64,000 nucleotides of DNA from Myrica gale (Eukaryota; Streptophyta; Magnoliopsida; Fagales; Myricaceae), in NCBI GenBank assembly GCA_963930655.1, contig OZ005621.1, positions 11,147,001 to 11,211,000 on the forward strand, written 5' to 3'. Position numbers and translations under genes: made by a program. Below the pieces are notes generated by a model. It had not been told where the DNA came from. It did not search any database and worked only from the letters and a program-made list of their open reading frames with translations. This document shows, piece by piece, positions 1 through 10,700 of this stretch. The stretch's first letter is position 1, and each line of letters begins with the position of its first letter.

Positions 1-30
1 TGCTTTTTTTCATCTTGGTTTGAATTTTAG

Positions 31-658
31 GTATATACCGGATGAAAAGAGTCAACTGAAATTGCAGATCAATGCTCAAAATTGCCTACACTGCAAGGTA
101 TGCCTGGCCAATTGGAAGATAGTTGGAACTTTGTGTTTATCAGAATAGATGTCCTAGAAGTTGCATTCATGCACACATTTAGAAAGAAATATTTTTATAG
201 TAGACCTCAAAACAGATAGTGTGTTATGTATCTGCATGATTGGCTTGGTTCACACGGTGAAGTCTTTCCCTTACAGAATGCAAGCCTTTAGATTGTGCCA
301 TGAAGCCTGTCTTAATTTCATCTATTTTATGGTCGATCTCAACCGAGGAGGCACATTGAAAAAGAGAAATTTTTAGGAGAACATTATAAATAGGATGTTA
401 ATTTGGGAAAATGAAGTGCAAAAAAGTGAAGTCCAGAATATTCACGTTTTGGAAATTTTGTTGCAAAACCTAGAGGAAACTAGATCCTATTTATCACAGC
501 TTAATTTCATTAATTACCCACATATTGCTTATAATCTCCGAAGTTGAAATTGTTTCTCTTTTGCTATTTTTCAGGCCTGTGATATTAAAGACCCAAAGCA
601 AAATATAGAGTGGACAGTGCCAGAAGGAGGTGGCGGCCCAGGCTACTCAGTCATGTAG
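31..658 (+). CDS. ETFQO: Electron transfer flavoprotein:ubiquinone oxidoreductase, last two exons (partial)
   Basis: Two exons are seen, 31-97 and 575-658; the rest of the gene lies left of the window. The first begins after a TTTTAG acceptor and reads [16 protein letters not shown] followed by NCLHCK; the intron starts GTATGC at 98 and ends TTTTTCAG at 574. The second reads [18 protein letters not shown] and ends GYSVM before TAG at 656-658. The C-x2-C-x2-C run spanning the splice site supplies three of the four cysteines that hold the [4Fe-4S] cluster in this family; the fourth lies in an upstream exon. The enzyme sits in the inner mitochondrial membrane and passes electrons from ETF (branched-chain amino-acid, lysine and fatty-acid breakdown) to ubiquinone. 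Identity rests on this distinctive C-terminal iron-sulphur segment. No defect is visible in the part present. Confidence 0.93.
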
Positions 659-750
659 ATCAATAGCACTCACTCACCTTGGCAGAAAAAGGGTACATAT
701 AATGCATAAAATTTTTAGTCTATCACTGCTTCCCAACGACTTACAAGCTC

Positions 751-756
751 AATAAA
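751..756 (+). promoter_or_regulatory. Candidate poly(A) signal of ETFQO
   Basis: AATAAA lies 93 bp after the ETFQO stop codon on the same strand, a normal distance for a plant near-upstream element. Position and motif are the only support. Confidence 0.4.
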
Positions 757-769
757 TGCACGTATTTTT

Positions 770-1600
770 CATGGATCTCACGAGCTCCATTGATATGGAG
801 ATTGTTGTTCATTTCGTTTTGCACTTTGGATGGAGAAATATTTTCAGAATAAATATATTTTTCACTCAACTACTACAGGAAGTTTGTTTGGTGATATACC
901 TTCGAACTATCAATGTTAGATATTTTTTACCTTTCATTAAATTTTTTTATTAAATTAGACAGAAATGACGATAATGCTTCTTTAACTTTGCATGTTTTCA
1001 TATCTGATAGATGGCCATTGTTGTTTATAGCTCAAGTCATTGGGGGCATTATAGTTATTTCAAGTGTTAAAAAAATTCACTTATAAAAAAAAGTGTTAAA
1101 AAAATTCAATTTCTATCTAATTTAAAGGAAGGGGTAAAGTGTATAACATTGATAATATTATTTGATGGGTGTGATAATGTATCAAAGATTGCTAGTCTAG
1201 GGTGCAATATATTAAACATTTATAGTTGACTGGTGAATAGTGCATTTATCCCAATATTCTTTATGTATTTTTCTCCTTTTTGTAAGTAAATTTCTCCTAA
1301 GTTATAGATTTTGGCTCACCTCCCGTTATAGGCCTATGACACCCCGGCATATGATAATTTAATATAAATATACTGGTATTTAAATTTGAATCATTTGATA
1401 TTTTTATTTTTATTTAGAATATTACTAATTTGAAAAATTAAGAATTAATATATAATTTTGCCTGATTCAGCGTTTGAGCACCAGCAGGGAATGAAATAGT
1501 TAAACAATTGAACGCCTTAATTTGTAAAACGTTTGGTCAAAAATACCAATAGGAAATCACGTTCCAACATTTACAGCAGCCATCGTTCACTTCATTTCAC
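770..1600. other. AT-rich intergenic DNA
   Basis: No coding region or transposon end was recognised. A short direct repeat containing AGTGTTAAAAAAATTCA occurs twice around 1062-1110. Confidence 0.5.
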
Positions 1601-1604
1601 CATC

Positions 1605-2310
1605 AACCATTGGGAGAGAGAAGGCCCCCTCTTTCTTGACTCTTATTTCTCTCTATAATCCTCTTCCTTTATGGCCTCCCTCTCAGATCTGCTCTCACGT
1701 GGTCGAGCTTTACAATAAATTTTTCCTTTTGACTTCTTTTTGGGGTTTTATTTAAGTGAAGTTCAAGTGTAGATCCGGTCTCTTTTGGAGGTCTTCGGCA
1801 GCCACGACCAATATGGACGGCTTCAACATCATTAGGCATCTTCTTCTGTCCCAGCCCGAAGTCAAAATGGTGCCACGTGAGACCCATGTGCTCGTAACTT
1901 TTCCTTCCAAATCTGAGCTCCAATGAAAGGCCATACATAGGCACATCCTGGTGGCTCGTTTTGTGGCTGCTCAACACTAGTTGGCCAGTGCATGGGGGCC
2001 CACGCATCTCCCAATGTACGTTCATCTCACTTACTTGGTATTTTTCCTCTTGGTCGGTTTCTCTCCTCCTCCGACTCGTTCTGCTGCTTCCCTTTGCAGT
2101 CGAGTTTCCTTGTCCATTGGTCATTTCAGCTTGATGCCCTTTATGGGTTCTTTGCAACTTGTGGGCCTATGTATGCCCTTTCAGCCCTCTTACTAGTTGG
2201 CCGTTGTCTCTTTCGAGGTTCTGATTAATCATTTAGAACATGTATTTGAAGTCTTGGAACCTCCCTTATTCTTAATAAAATAGCTGTTTTGATTTTTTTA
2301 AAAAAAAGAA
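1605..2310 (+). mobile_element. Non-autonomous LINE-derived element (5' leader plus 3' tail)
   Basis: A C/T- and G/C-richer block in AT-rich DNA. It opens with a pyrimidine leader (CTCTTATTTCTCTCT), passes a segment with TGTGGGCCTATGTATGCCC and GTTGGCC, and ends GGAACCTCCCTTATTCTTAA before a T/A-rich tail. The same order of landmarks appears in the element at 28486-30622, so the two look like members of one family that lacks LINE coding sequence. A possible target duplication (ACCATTG near 1607 and 2320) is weak. Open frames on either strand here do not resemble known proteins. Confidence 0.5.
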
Positions 2311-3150
2311 AAAAAAGCACCATTGCATAGCATGTAAAAAAATATATTCTTCTGAGCTCATTATTTTTCTCTTCTTCGATCGACTCTTTGTACTTGAACA
2401 TATCAAATAAAAGAAAAAATAAAATAGCCTTAATTTCATTATCATAATATTTCTAGCACATCCTGGACGAAGCTTCGACTTTATCAACATCTCATGCCGT
2501 ATTCAGAAAAATTGTAAGAATCCTTTTGTAATAAAGCACACAACCTCATGCAGACACAAAAGCACACGAAGAATTAGAGATTCACAAAGAATTTACACTA
2601 AACTCGATTAGAATATTTTCTAACCAATTTTGGACATCTACAAAGAATTTGCACTTTTCAATAAGTATAATAGTTGGCATTTATTACCCTAAGCATGACT
2701 CTTATTTGCGACGAACTCTGTCCTCTAATTACTTATGATGAAAGACCAATGATTCCTACACACATCTATTTATAAATATATATATATTCTTAGAAAACAA
2801 CGGTTACGTTTAGATATATAATACATATTAACAATAAATTATGAGCAGGTACGTATTATTTTTTCTAAAACATCTTTGAGTAGAAACGGAGGGAACGAAC
2901 GCTAGCTTCTTTCTACTAGCACATAAAGTTTTCTAATAAATAAAAGTACTAAACTCCAAGAAAAAATAAAATAAAAAATAAAAGTAATAAACTAAGATAT
3001 ATAGTAATGTATTTTGTTTTGATGGCACTCCTTGTACCTCTAATCTTCTAACCTGGAAGTATATAGCAATGTATGTAGCAGTTCATTTTCTCCAGATAAA
3101 TCATGCCATTAACTTGCATAATATTCGAAATGAAAAGTCATGATCTCCAT
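2311..3150. other. AT-rich intergenic DNA
   Basis: Homopolymer A/T runs and AT dinucleotide stretches. No gene or element end recognised. Confidence 0.5.
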
Positions 3151-3312
3151 GTGCTCAGAGACGGAAGTAGCCAGGGGTGGAGGGGACAGCCGCCCTCATT
3201 CTCCTGAAAAATCTGTTCAATTTTTTTTATGTGGGTTAAGCCCATGCCCCCAACGACCCAGACCCAAGCACTCAGGCTGGCCCAGCCGGTGTTATTTTTT
3301 TTAAAAAAAATT

Positions 3313-3358
3313 AGCAGAGGGTGAAACGGCGTCGTTTCACGCTGTTTCACCCTCTGCT
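3313..3358. repeat. Perfect 15-bp inverted repeat inside the hAT leader
   Basis: AGCAGAGGGTGAAAC at 3313-3327 is repeated in perfect inverse at 3344-3358. A second, inner palindrome GTGAAACGGCGTCGTTTCAC overlaps it. The sequence can fold as a hairpin or two alternative hairpins. Confidence 0.85.
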
Positions 3359-3420
3359 TAAAAAAAATCAGGGTGAAACTCGTGGTTTAATTCGGCTATT
3401 CCTTCCCAATTTTTCCCGCT

Positions 3421-3622
3421 TCTCTCCCCGACCCCCATCCCTCTCTCTCACAGCTCCTCACCTCTTTCCGGCCTCCTGATGCCTCCAGCTAGCCCTCTCT
3501 CACTCTGCCTCTCCTCCTCCACAAAACGTCGTCTCTCTTCCTCTCTCTGTCTCTCTCTCCTCCTCCACAGCTCTCTCTCTCTCTCTCTCCAGCCTCCTGG
3601 TACTCTCTCTCTGTTTATTTTT
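3421..3622. repeat. CT-rich low-complexity tract
   Basis: Interrupted (CT)n and TCTCC runs, the longest near 3570-3590, probably leader sequence of the hAT element. Confidence 0.75.
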
Positions 3623-4745
3623 CGATTAAACAGATTCTCTATAATCTGTTAATTGAGATGAAATTCATTTTAATTTGCGATTAAACAAAAATTGTGAAGT
3701 TGTTAATTGTGATTTAATTTTTGATGAATAATTTATTAGGATTATGATTTATTGTGATTATGATATTGTGAATTTGTGATTATTGTGATTAAACAGTTAT
3801 GAAATTATGATTACTGTGATATTAATTTTTTATGAATAATTGATTAGGATTATTGTTATTCTATGCCAGGACTAAGAAATCAATAGCTTGTATAGATAAC
3901 CTTTCTATGTGAAGATCTTTCTACGCAGATCTTTTGAAAATAAACCTATTAGTAGACAATAGGAAGCTAGATGCTGCTAATGCCTTGCACCTTTGCTATA
4001 TGAACACTATTTTTTTATGGAACTTATTAGTATAGTTAGACCATTCATTGGATTTACATTTCAAGCTATAATTCATAACTTCCAAGATCACTTGATGTAA
4101 CAGTAGTTTCAGGGAAGAGGCAAAATAGTTAACATAAAGATGACTATAAAACATGAGCCACGGTAGGTTGAGTTTGTGTAATAACTAGCTCATTACACAA
4201 CTTAAAAAGACATCTGCTTTGAAGTGTATAATGAACATCATGTTAATGTTCTCATCTATAAAGCAAAACCTCACATATTTCCCAGGGGAAACAAAGCACA
4301 CAACTGAAATCAGTTGGATTAAATAAGATTAAGTTGCCGTCTTGATTTCATTCTTTGGGTTTCAAGAATCCCAATCTAAATCCTTATGTAGGAAGTAGAG
4401 TTTTTTTACTTAACTTGAAAAATCCGTTTAGACCCAAATAATATTTTGGGGAGTAAATATGTAATTTTCCCTCTAATTAAAAATACTACGACAATTTCTG
4501 ATCATGTAGACACTTTAGAATCATCATTGCTTGAGTTGTGATATGAAATAATTGTGATATTGTGGTTATGTTATGAAATAATTTGTGAAATTGTAAAAGT
4601 GTAATTAGGTTGATATTGTGAAGTTGTGAATGTGATTAGGTTGAAATTGTGAATGTGCATTATATTGAAATTGTAATTAGGACTAGGTTGTGAAACTGTG
4701 ATTAGGTTATGAAATTATATTTATAAATTTTTTTTTGTTTAGACA

Positions 4746-6084
4746 ATGGATAAGTTTTTGATAAAGAAGCCAATCAACGTAAAATCGTCTGGTACTCCTA
4801 ACATGAATCCTACTTATGAAACGAATACTAGTTCGAAAAGACCTCGTATTTTGTTTAGTCCAGATGATATTGTTACTGACTCAGAGTTATATAAACTCAT
4901 TGAAGAATATGATGTTGTGATTATGGATCAAGTTCACAGGGAGTATTTGATCAAAGGTCCTTGTCAACCACTTTGCCATGATTTTCCCAATAAGCAATAT
5001 GGGAAAACAATGAGGGATTTTAGGGAGTTATGTTAAAAAATAATGAGTGGTTGGAATAGTGTTTCAAAGGATGTGGCGTGCTTGTGGTGTTATCTATTTA
5101 GGCGAGCTAGAGGAGGAAAATTCGAGAGAGATGTGTTTACATCTATGAGATTTAACAATTGGAAAAAGGCAGTGGAGGTTTTTGGTGAGCATGTGAGTGT
5201 AAGTAATAATGCTCCCAATGATGCTAGAAGACAATGTGAAGAACTCAGAAATCAGCGAGAGTGTGTTGCACATGTTATCCGTATATGGGTCCGATGTAGA
5301 GAATGCTTATCGCATTCGTTTGACAGTGGTTTTAGATTGCATTCGTTATCTTTTGGGACAATGATTAGCTTTTCGTGGTCATGATGAGTCTCAGAGCTCA
5401 GCGAGGAAGGAAATTTTTTTTGAGCTCCTAGAATGGTTCAACTTACGTAAGAAAAAGGTTCGTAACACAATTTATCTTAATGCTCCTAGAAACAACCAAA
5501 TGACTGCTCCTAAAACTCAGAAGGAATTGGTCAATGTTGTTGCAACGAAATCCACACTTGCAATAATTAAAGATATCGGGGACGATTTTTTCTCTTATGG
5601 TTGATGAGTCTTGAGATAATTCAGTGAATGAGCAAATGACAATGTTTTGAGATATGTGAACAAACGTGAACATGTGACTGAAAGGTTTATTGGTGTGAAA
5701 CATGTTACCGACACTTTCTCTTAATCTTTGAAAAACGTTATAGACAAATTGTTGGCAAGACACGGGTTATCAATATCCAGGTTGAGAGGTAAAGGGTATG
5801 ATGAGACATCAAACATGCGAGGTGAGTTCAATGGGTTGAAAGTCTCTCATTTTGAGAAATAATCCTTCTGCTACATATATTCATTGGATGTGCTTGAAAA
5901 CGTAGGAGAGGATAACACTTGCTCAGAACAAAGATCTACGGTTCAGAGTATATTGGATAAGATTCAAAACTTCGACTTTGTATTTACTATGCATTTGTTG
6001 AGAAATATAATTGGAATTACAAATGAATTGGCACATGTAGTCACAATCACTACTAATTTTTATTCAACAGAGTATGACATATAA
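4746..6084 (+). pseudogene. TTF-type / hAT transposase relic
   Basis: Starts MDKFLIKKP. It contains a KGPCQPLCHDFPNKQYG block and then SGWNSVSKDVACLWCYLF, which match the N-terminal TTF zinc-finger region of plant zinc-finger MYM/hAT-dimerisation proteins: Cys-Gln-Pro, then W-S-x4-D-x2-CLWCYLF. The frame is broken by TAA or TGA stops and shifts (first at 5034-5036, again near 5380 and 5600). Scattered downstream pieces, including ITNELAHVV near 6010-6060, look like the central domain. The C-terminal hAT dimerisation domain is absent. The product would have cut and joined transposon ends; this copy cannot. The end at 6084 coincides with the junction to the bZIP exon copy. Confidence 0.7.
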
Positions 6085-6548
6085 CTGTGATATAGTGATT
6101 TCTAAACAAGAATCCAAGAGGAGACATGAACTAGGGATGGAGGGTAAAGGAAGAATATTGTCCCTACGTATGACACCTTTTGAAGTACAATTTTGAACAA
6201 TGGTCTCTCACTACTGGCCTGATCTACAAAACTCATCTCTCAAACACTATTTCGTAGAAGCAGGGTTAACATCAGAAGAATTTCCTTTTGGCCCGGAGAA
6301 GACATAGAACCTCTGATTTTCAAGTCCCTGGCCAATTTGTTGTTGCGGCTGTTATTGTTGCTGAAGCCGATGCGTTGATGTTGCTGAAGCCGATGCTGCT
6401 GCTTTTGAGAATGAATCTAGAGATGTTGAAACTGCTGATATTTAAGGAATGCATTGCATGGTTGTTTGGATAGAATTGTTGGCTACCTCCAAAAAGAAGC
6501 AAAATTCATCAGTACTGGACACCCTTTGTCATAGCCTGGCCTGTCAAT
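6080..6548 (-). pseudogene. Truncated second copy of the bZIP last exon and 3' UTR
   Basis: This stretch aligns base by base, in the same orientation, with 16500-16970, which is the 3' UTR and most of exon 4 of the bZIP gene. Shared landmarks are GAGGAGACATGAACTAGGG, TATGACACCTTTTGAAGTAC, AGCAGGGTTAACATCAGAAG and a reverse-strand frame reading GSQQFYPNNHAMH. The glutamine-rich stretch is shortened and the frame is shifted several times, so it is dead. Similarity begins where the hAT transposase relic ends and stops near 6548, inside the exon and about 40 bp short of its intron junction. It could be a gene fragment captured by a transposon, or the remnant of a tandem duplication later separated by the viral and LINE insertions. 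Confidence 0.85.
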
Positions 6549-7013
6549 GAAAATAAAGTTGGAATTTATGGGAAATTTTTGGCTTTTGTTGTTTGGTTGT
6601 AAGTAATTTTACTTCTTAAATTTTTTTCCTATTTTTACTTTGTTACAAAAATTTATTCCTTTTCAATCTAAGTACTTAATCGATCCATATGACAGGGGCA
6701 TGAATTGAAAAAATGGAAGATTAAGGGGATTGATTTTTTAAACAAACATATGGGTCATAATTAAATATTTTAAAACTTGAGGTGGTTTATTGATTTTTAC
6801 CCACAGATATAGTGTGTATTGTGATGTTCCCCCAAAAATTGTAACTACAACACTGCATTAATTGATGTACAACGCCAACTAGAGAAGGCAAGAGATGAGG
6901 TAGACGTGGAGAAGTTAAGATATGAAAGTTTCAATTTTAATTGAGAACGTATAATACAACTTTACAACTTACAAAATTTTAACGTACGTGAGCTATCAGA
7001 TGTCCACACGCTA
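6549..7013. other. Unassigned AT-rich segment
   Basis: Lies between the bZIP exon copy and the viral protease relic. A short plus-strand stretch near 6850-6945 could read LIDVQRQLEKARDEVDVEK but has no start or continuation. No element ends were identified. Confidence 0.4.
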
Positions 7014-7674
7014 TCATTTATTAGTGTTTGTATTTTTGTACGTCTTCGCAAGATTTAAAACAAATATTGTGTTTACAAATATGGACTTTAGACAATATGT
7101 AATTAATACCCATTTGACTACCATTAGCTGAGAGAAGTGTTCCTTAGACTTATCATAATATTTAGTATGGATTAAACCTTCTTGGATACAATTGAGAACT
7201 GAATCGATCAAAGCAACTACCTCAAATGTAAATTCAAAATTAATAATAATGATAACTTTAGAATGTCATTTTTCAAAATGCATTCAGCTGACTCTGCTTA
7301 AGAACTTATTACTATTTTCAGCATCATTACTACTTTCGGCATCATCTTCAGGTATGTGACCGATGGAAGGCTCAAGATATAGCTAGGTGCTCCAATCTCA
7401 ATGATTGACTTTGTTTTTTAAGACTTTCAATTTTGATCTTAAGAAGAACTTCTTGTTCGAGATGTTTATTATTTTCTTTTAATTCTTAAATTTCTTTTTT
7501 AACTAAATTGACTTCAGCATGTAAATCCTGTAAGGTGTACAAGTTTTTGGGCTTTCTGAATTTTGCCTAAATTTTTATTGAGACTTACTTGGATTTCTGA
7601 AATTTTGAACTTGTTTTCTTTCTTTACTAAAAGGCGTTTTAATTTGGTAAGATACTAAGCTTTTAGGCCTGTAT
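7014..7674 (-). pseudogene. Endogenous caulimovirid relic, coat-to-protease part
   Basis: Reading leftward from 7674, a lysine/glutamate-rich coiled-coil-like stretch (about 7660-7420) is followed by an aspartic-protease relic. That relic has ALIDS, the remains of the D-S-G active-site triad whose Gly is lost, and then NCIQEGLI (about 7211-7150), and it resembles caulimovirid proteases. Stops and shifts occur throughout. The segment continues the viral sequence at 13803-15790 across the inserted LINE: both flanks carry the 12-bp duplication CTTCAATCATAT. The reverse transcriptase that should follow is not present; similarity fades near 7014. Genus is uncertain, though the overall order fits the Florendovirus/Petuvirus side of Caulimoviridae. 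Confidence 0.7.
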
Positions 7675-7738
7675 CTTCAATCATATCTTTTTTTAATCAA
7701 AACCTCATCTTATTCTAAAAAAAAATACCAAAGAAACA

Positions 7739-10700
7739 TTAAGGTGGATCAGTTTCAGCATACACCCATGGTAACTTAAGAAAATGCTCATAACTACGAA
7801 GATTGCCACCAAAACTAAACTCGTCAGCGACCCAACAAGCAAGGGAGTGCACAGTCTCATTTGCACCTCGGTAAGTATTAACAACTTGCAAACTCTCCAA
7901 ATGATTGCAGACATCAATAATCTCAGACACCGTACTATGAATTCTCCACTTCGTTCTTTTTGGCCATTGCTGAATAGCCTTTATCACCATTGTTGTCACG
8001 CCCCAAACCTCAAAGGCTAGAGGGTGACTAACTTGCAATAAAAAATTAGAATTTTGATTTAAAACATATATAATAATAAATGCGGAATAAACTTTATATA
8101 AGAACTTCAATAAATCTCTCTTAAAAAAACTCTTTCAGCACACAAAGACAAATCTAAACATGTTTAGACTCATACTAGGGTCAAACATTTATTCTAATAA
8201 TCACTCAGCTACTCGCCCACGTGCCATCTAATCTTGACTATCGACACGCTCCTGATTAACATCTGAAAATAAGGAAAACAATATGGGGTGAGTTTGACAA
8301 CTCAGTAAGCAAAATCATTATGCTAGTGTGTATCCCACGAGTCACACTATAACAGTAAGAGAATATTTAAAATCTTTCTATGTAGTTGAAAGTTGTTTTT
8401 GACAATTTCAATAAAACATTTTTATCAATATAACATAATACTATAGAAAATCCATTTAGCAATAACTATGGGTCACGTTTACCCCTGTGACAGGGTTGTG
8501 CAGTTGCTAGCTAGTTTGGGTATCAACCAAACTAAGGCAATACTATAGGTAGAATCTTCCTTACTAAGGCTTGGTCATGTCCAAGTGTGCACTCGGTAAG
8601 AATCTACAAAAGAAGTCACTCCGTTTCCAGAATGGGTGCACTCAATGGGTTGCAATTGGTACCAATGCGCTATCTCTGTAACTCTGGGCCTCAGGATTTT
8701 AAAATACATAACATATCATAAAATAAACATCATTTTGAACTTTGCATCTTTCTCTTCTTTTCATGAAATATCATGCACAACTCTTGAATAACAATAAATA
8801 TCAAAAAGCTTTAATTTTAATCAATGAAAACATCATGTAAAATCATTGGACATAAAAATAGGCTCATGTTTACACATTTCATGTTATAACCTTTGACAAT
8901 TTCATCATAAAGTAATGCACATAAAACTCCGAGGGTTTTCATTAAAACGTGCAATTTCTCAAATATCACCTTGATCTTTTAGAAACATCTAGCATAATAA
9001 CCCGCTTACCTGGATCTTCAAGCAAATAAGCCACTGACTTAGCACCTATCAATACAAAATTTAACGTATTATAATACGCTCAAACAGAAACACAAATGAA
9101 ACTCTAAATCTGCCCAACAAGATTAGATCCGAAATTCACTTGTCAGATTCTAAAATATATCTTACCTATCTCGGAGTTCCCTAAAATCACCTAATTAAAC
9201 TATGTTCTTTCATAGGATGTTAACTATACACCTGTAAAATATCATATCTCAATTCCTTGTAAACCTCAGTCAATAAAATCAACATTTACCTCTGTTCACG
9301 GAGACAAACTATACCCTGTGTTTCTGGGTTAAGATCTATTAAGATATCCAAAAATCCCCAAATTTATACCAAAGATTTATATATGGGTTATACAAATACT
9401 CATAAAATTTCATTCCGAAATTCAACTCCTATCTATGTCATCCGGTTCAAAATTCCAATCTGTATCAATGAATCTTTCTCAGCAAGTTCCGATTTCTCTA
9501 AGCCTAACTTCCGGATTTTCAAAACCATACAAATACATCTCCAAAAATTCTGAAACTTTAACTCTTTCCTCCTGTAGATGTAGACACCCTATGGTTTGAT
9601 CTCTCATAAAAAGAATACAAATATAATAACAAGAAATTCGAAATACCTGAAGTTGCTTCAAGAAATTTCGTCTAGATTGTTAAAAGCAAGAAAACCCTTC
9701 TTTTTCCTCTTGTTGGTGTAAAATCAAGGTGTGTAAAAATTAAAACCAATGTGTAAATCTATATATAGACTCACTAATAGACTCCCTTTTGAACTCTAAG
9801 ACTTCTAATTTTAAATAATCATAAAATCTTTCAAATTTTAAAAAAGGTTTGACTTGGTCAAAGATAAAAATTCAACTATTTTAAATGAATTAAACTCAAA
9901 TTTCAAATTTAAAGAAAACATTTCAAATATCAAATAACAAATTCAAATAAATTTAAAAATAGAAATCTTAGGTGTTACAATTGTCAAATCCCCTTCTAGA
10001 ATTATATCATGTAACCCCATTTGCATGGCGAACTCAACCCCTAATTTTCCTGCCGCAGCCTCTCCTTCTAATGGTTGGACTACCTTAATCTTCAAAAACG
10101 TGGAACCTTGCACCTCTCCCAAATGATCCCGAATAAGAGCAGCGATGGCATCAAATTTTTCTTGAACTGCCACATCCACATTAACCTTGACCTTCTCTGG
10201 AGGCTGAGGCTTCCAAACACACTACTCATTTGCCGACTAACACTTATTTTGCCAAGTTTTCCAGTGGTCCCGACTAAGTTTGCAAACCCGCGAGACCAAG
10301 TCCTACATCACACGGAGTCCCTTCATGAATAATACAATTTCTTGCCATCCATACCATATCTATGGCATTAGCAACAAAAATTTGAAACTGGTGTTATAAG
10401 CTTGTGTGGATGGCATATTTTCTGAATCTAGTCCCCTACCATATCTGTACTAAATATATGAATGTTGATTTGTCCGAAGATTCGCACCAAATAGCTTGAC
10501 TGAAAGGGCACATCAGCAATAAGTGATGGACAGTTTTTAGTTGCTCCCCACACAACGAACAACATACCTCATTAGCCCCATCACCACAACCTTCTATCAT
10601 CTCTACCACACTCACTTTAGTCGGCAATATGCCGCACACAACTTTCCATATCAATAGCTTTAGCCGTTCATGCACCAAAAGCTTCCAAATATCCCAACAG

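Larger units (their letters stand above)
3157..6079 (+). mobile_element. Degenerate hAT-superfamily element (TTF-type transposase)
   Basis: The left end CAGAGACGGAAGTAGCCAGG resembles termini of plant hAT elements that encode TTF-type zinc-finger/hAT-dimerisation proteins, and the matching transposase relic follows at 4746-6084. Between them are a pyrimidine-rich leader (about 3420-3622) and AT-rich sequence with repeated GTGATTAGG / TGTGAAATTGTG words. A clear right terminus was not found: the transposase similarity stops where the bZIP exon copy begins, near 6080. The left boundary is inferred from terminus resemblance, not from a target duplication. Confidence 0.55.

Noticed and set aside
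1669-2157. 162-codon minus-strand open frame
   Set aside because: Lies inside the LINE-derived repeat, has no recognisable domain, and the opposite strand is equally open.
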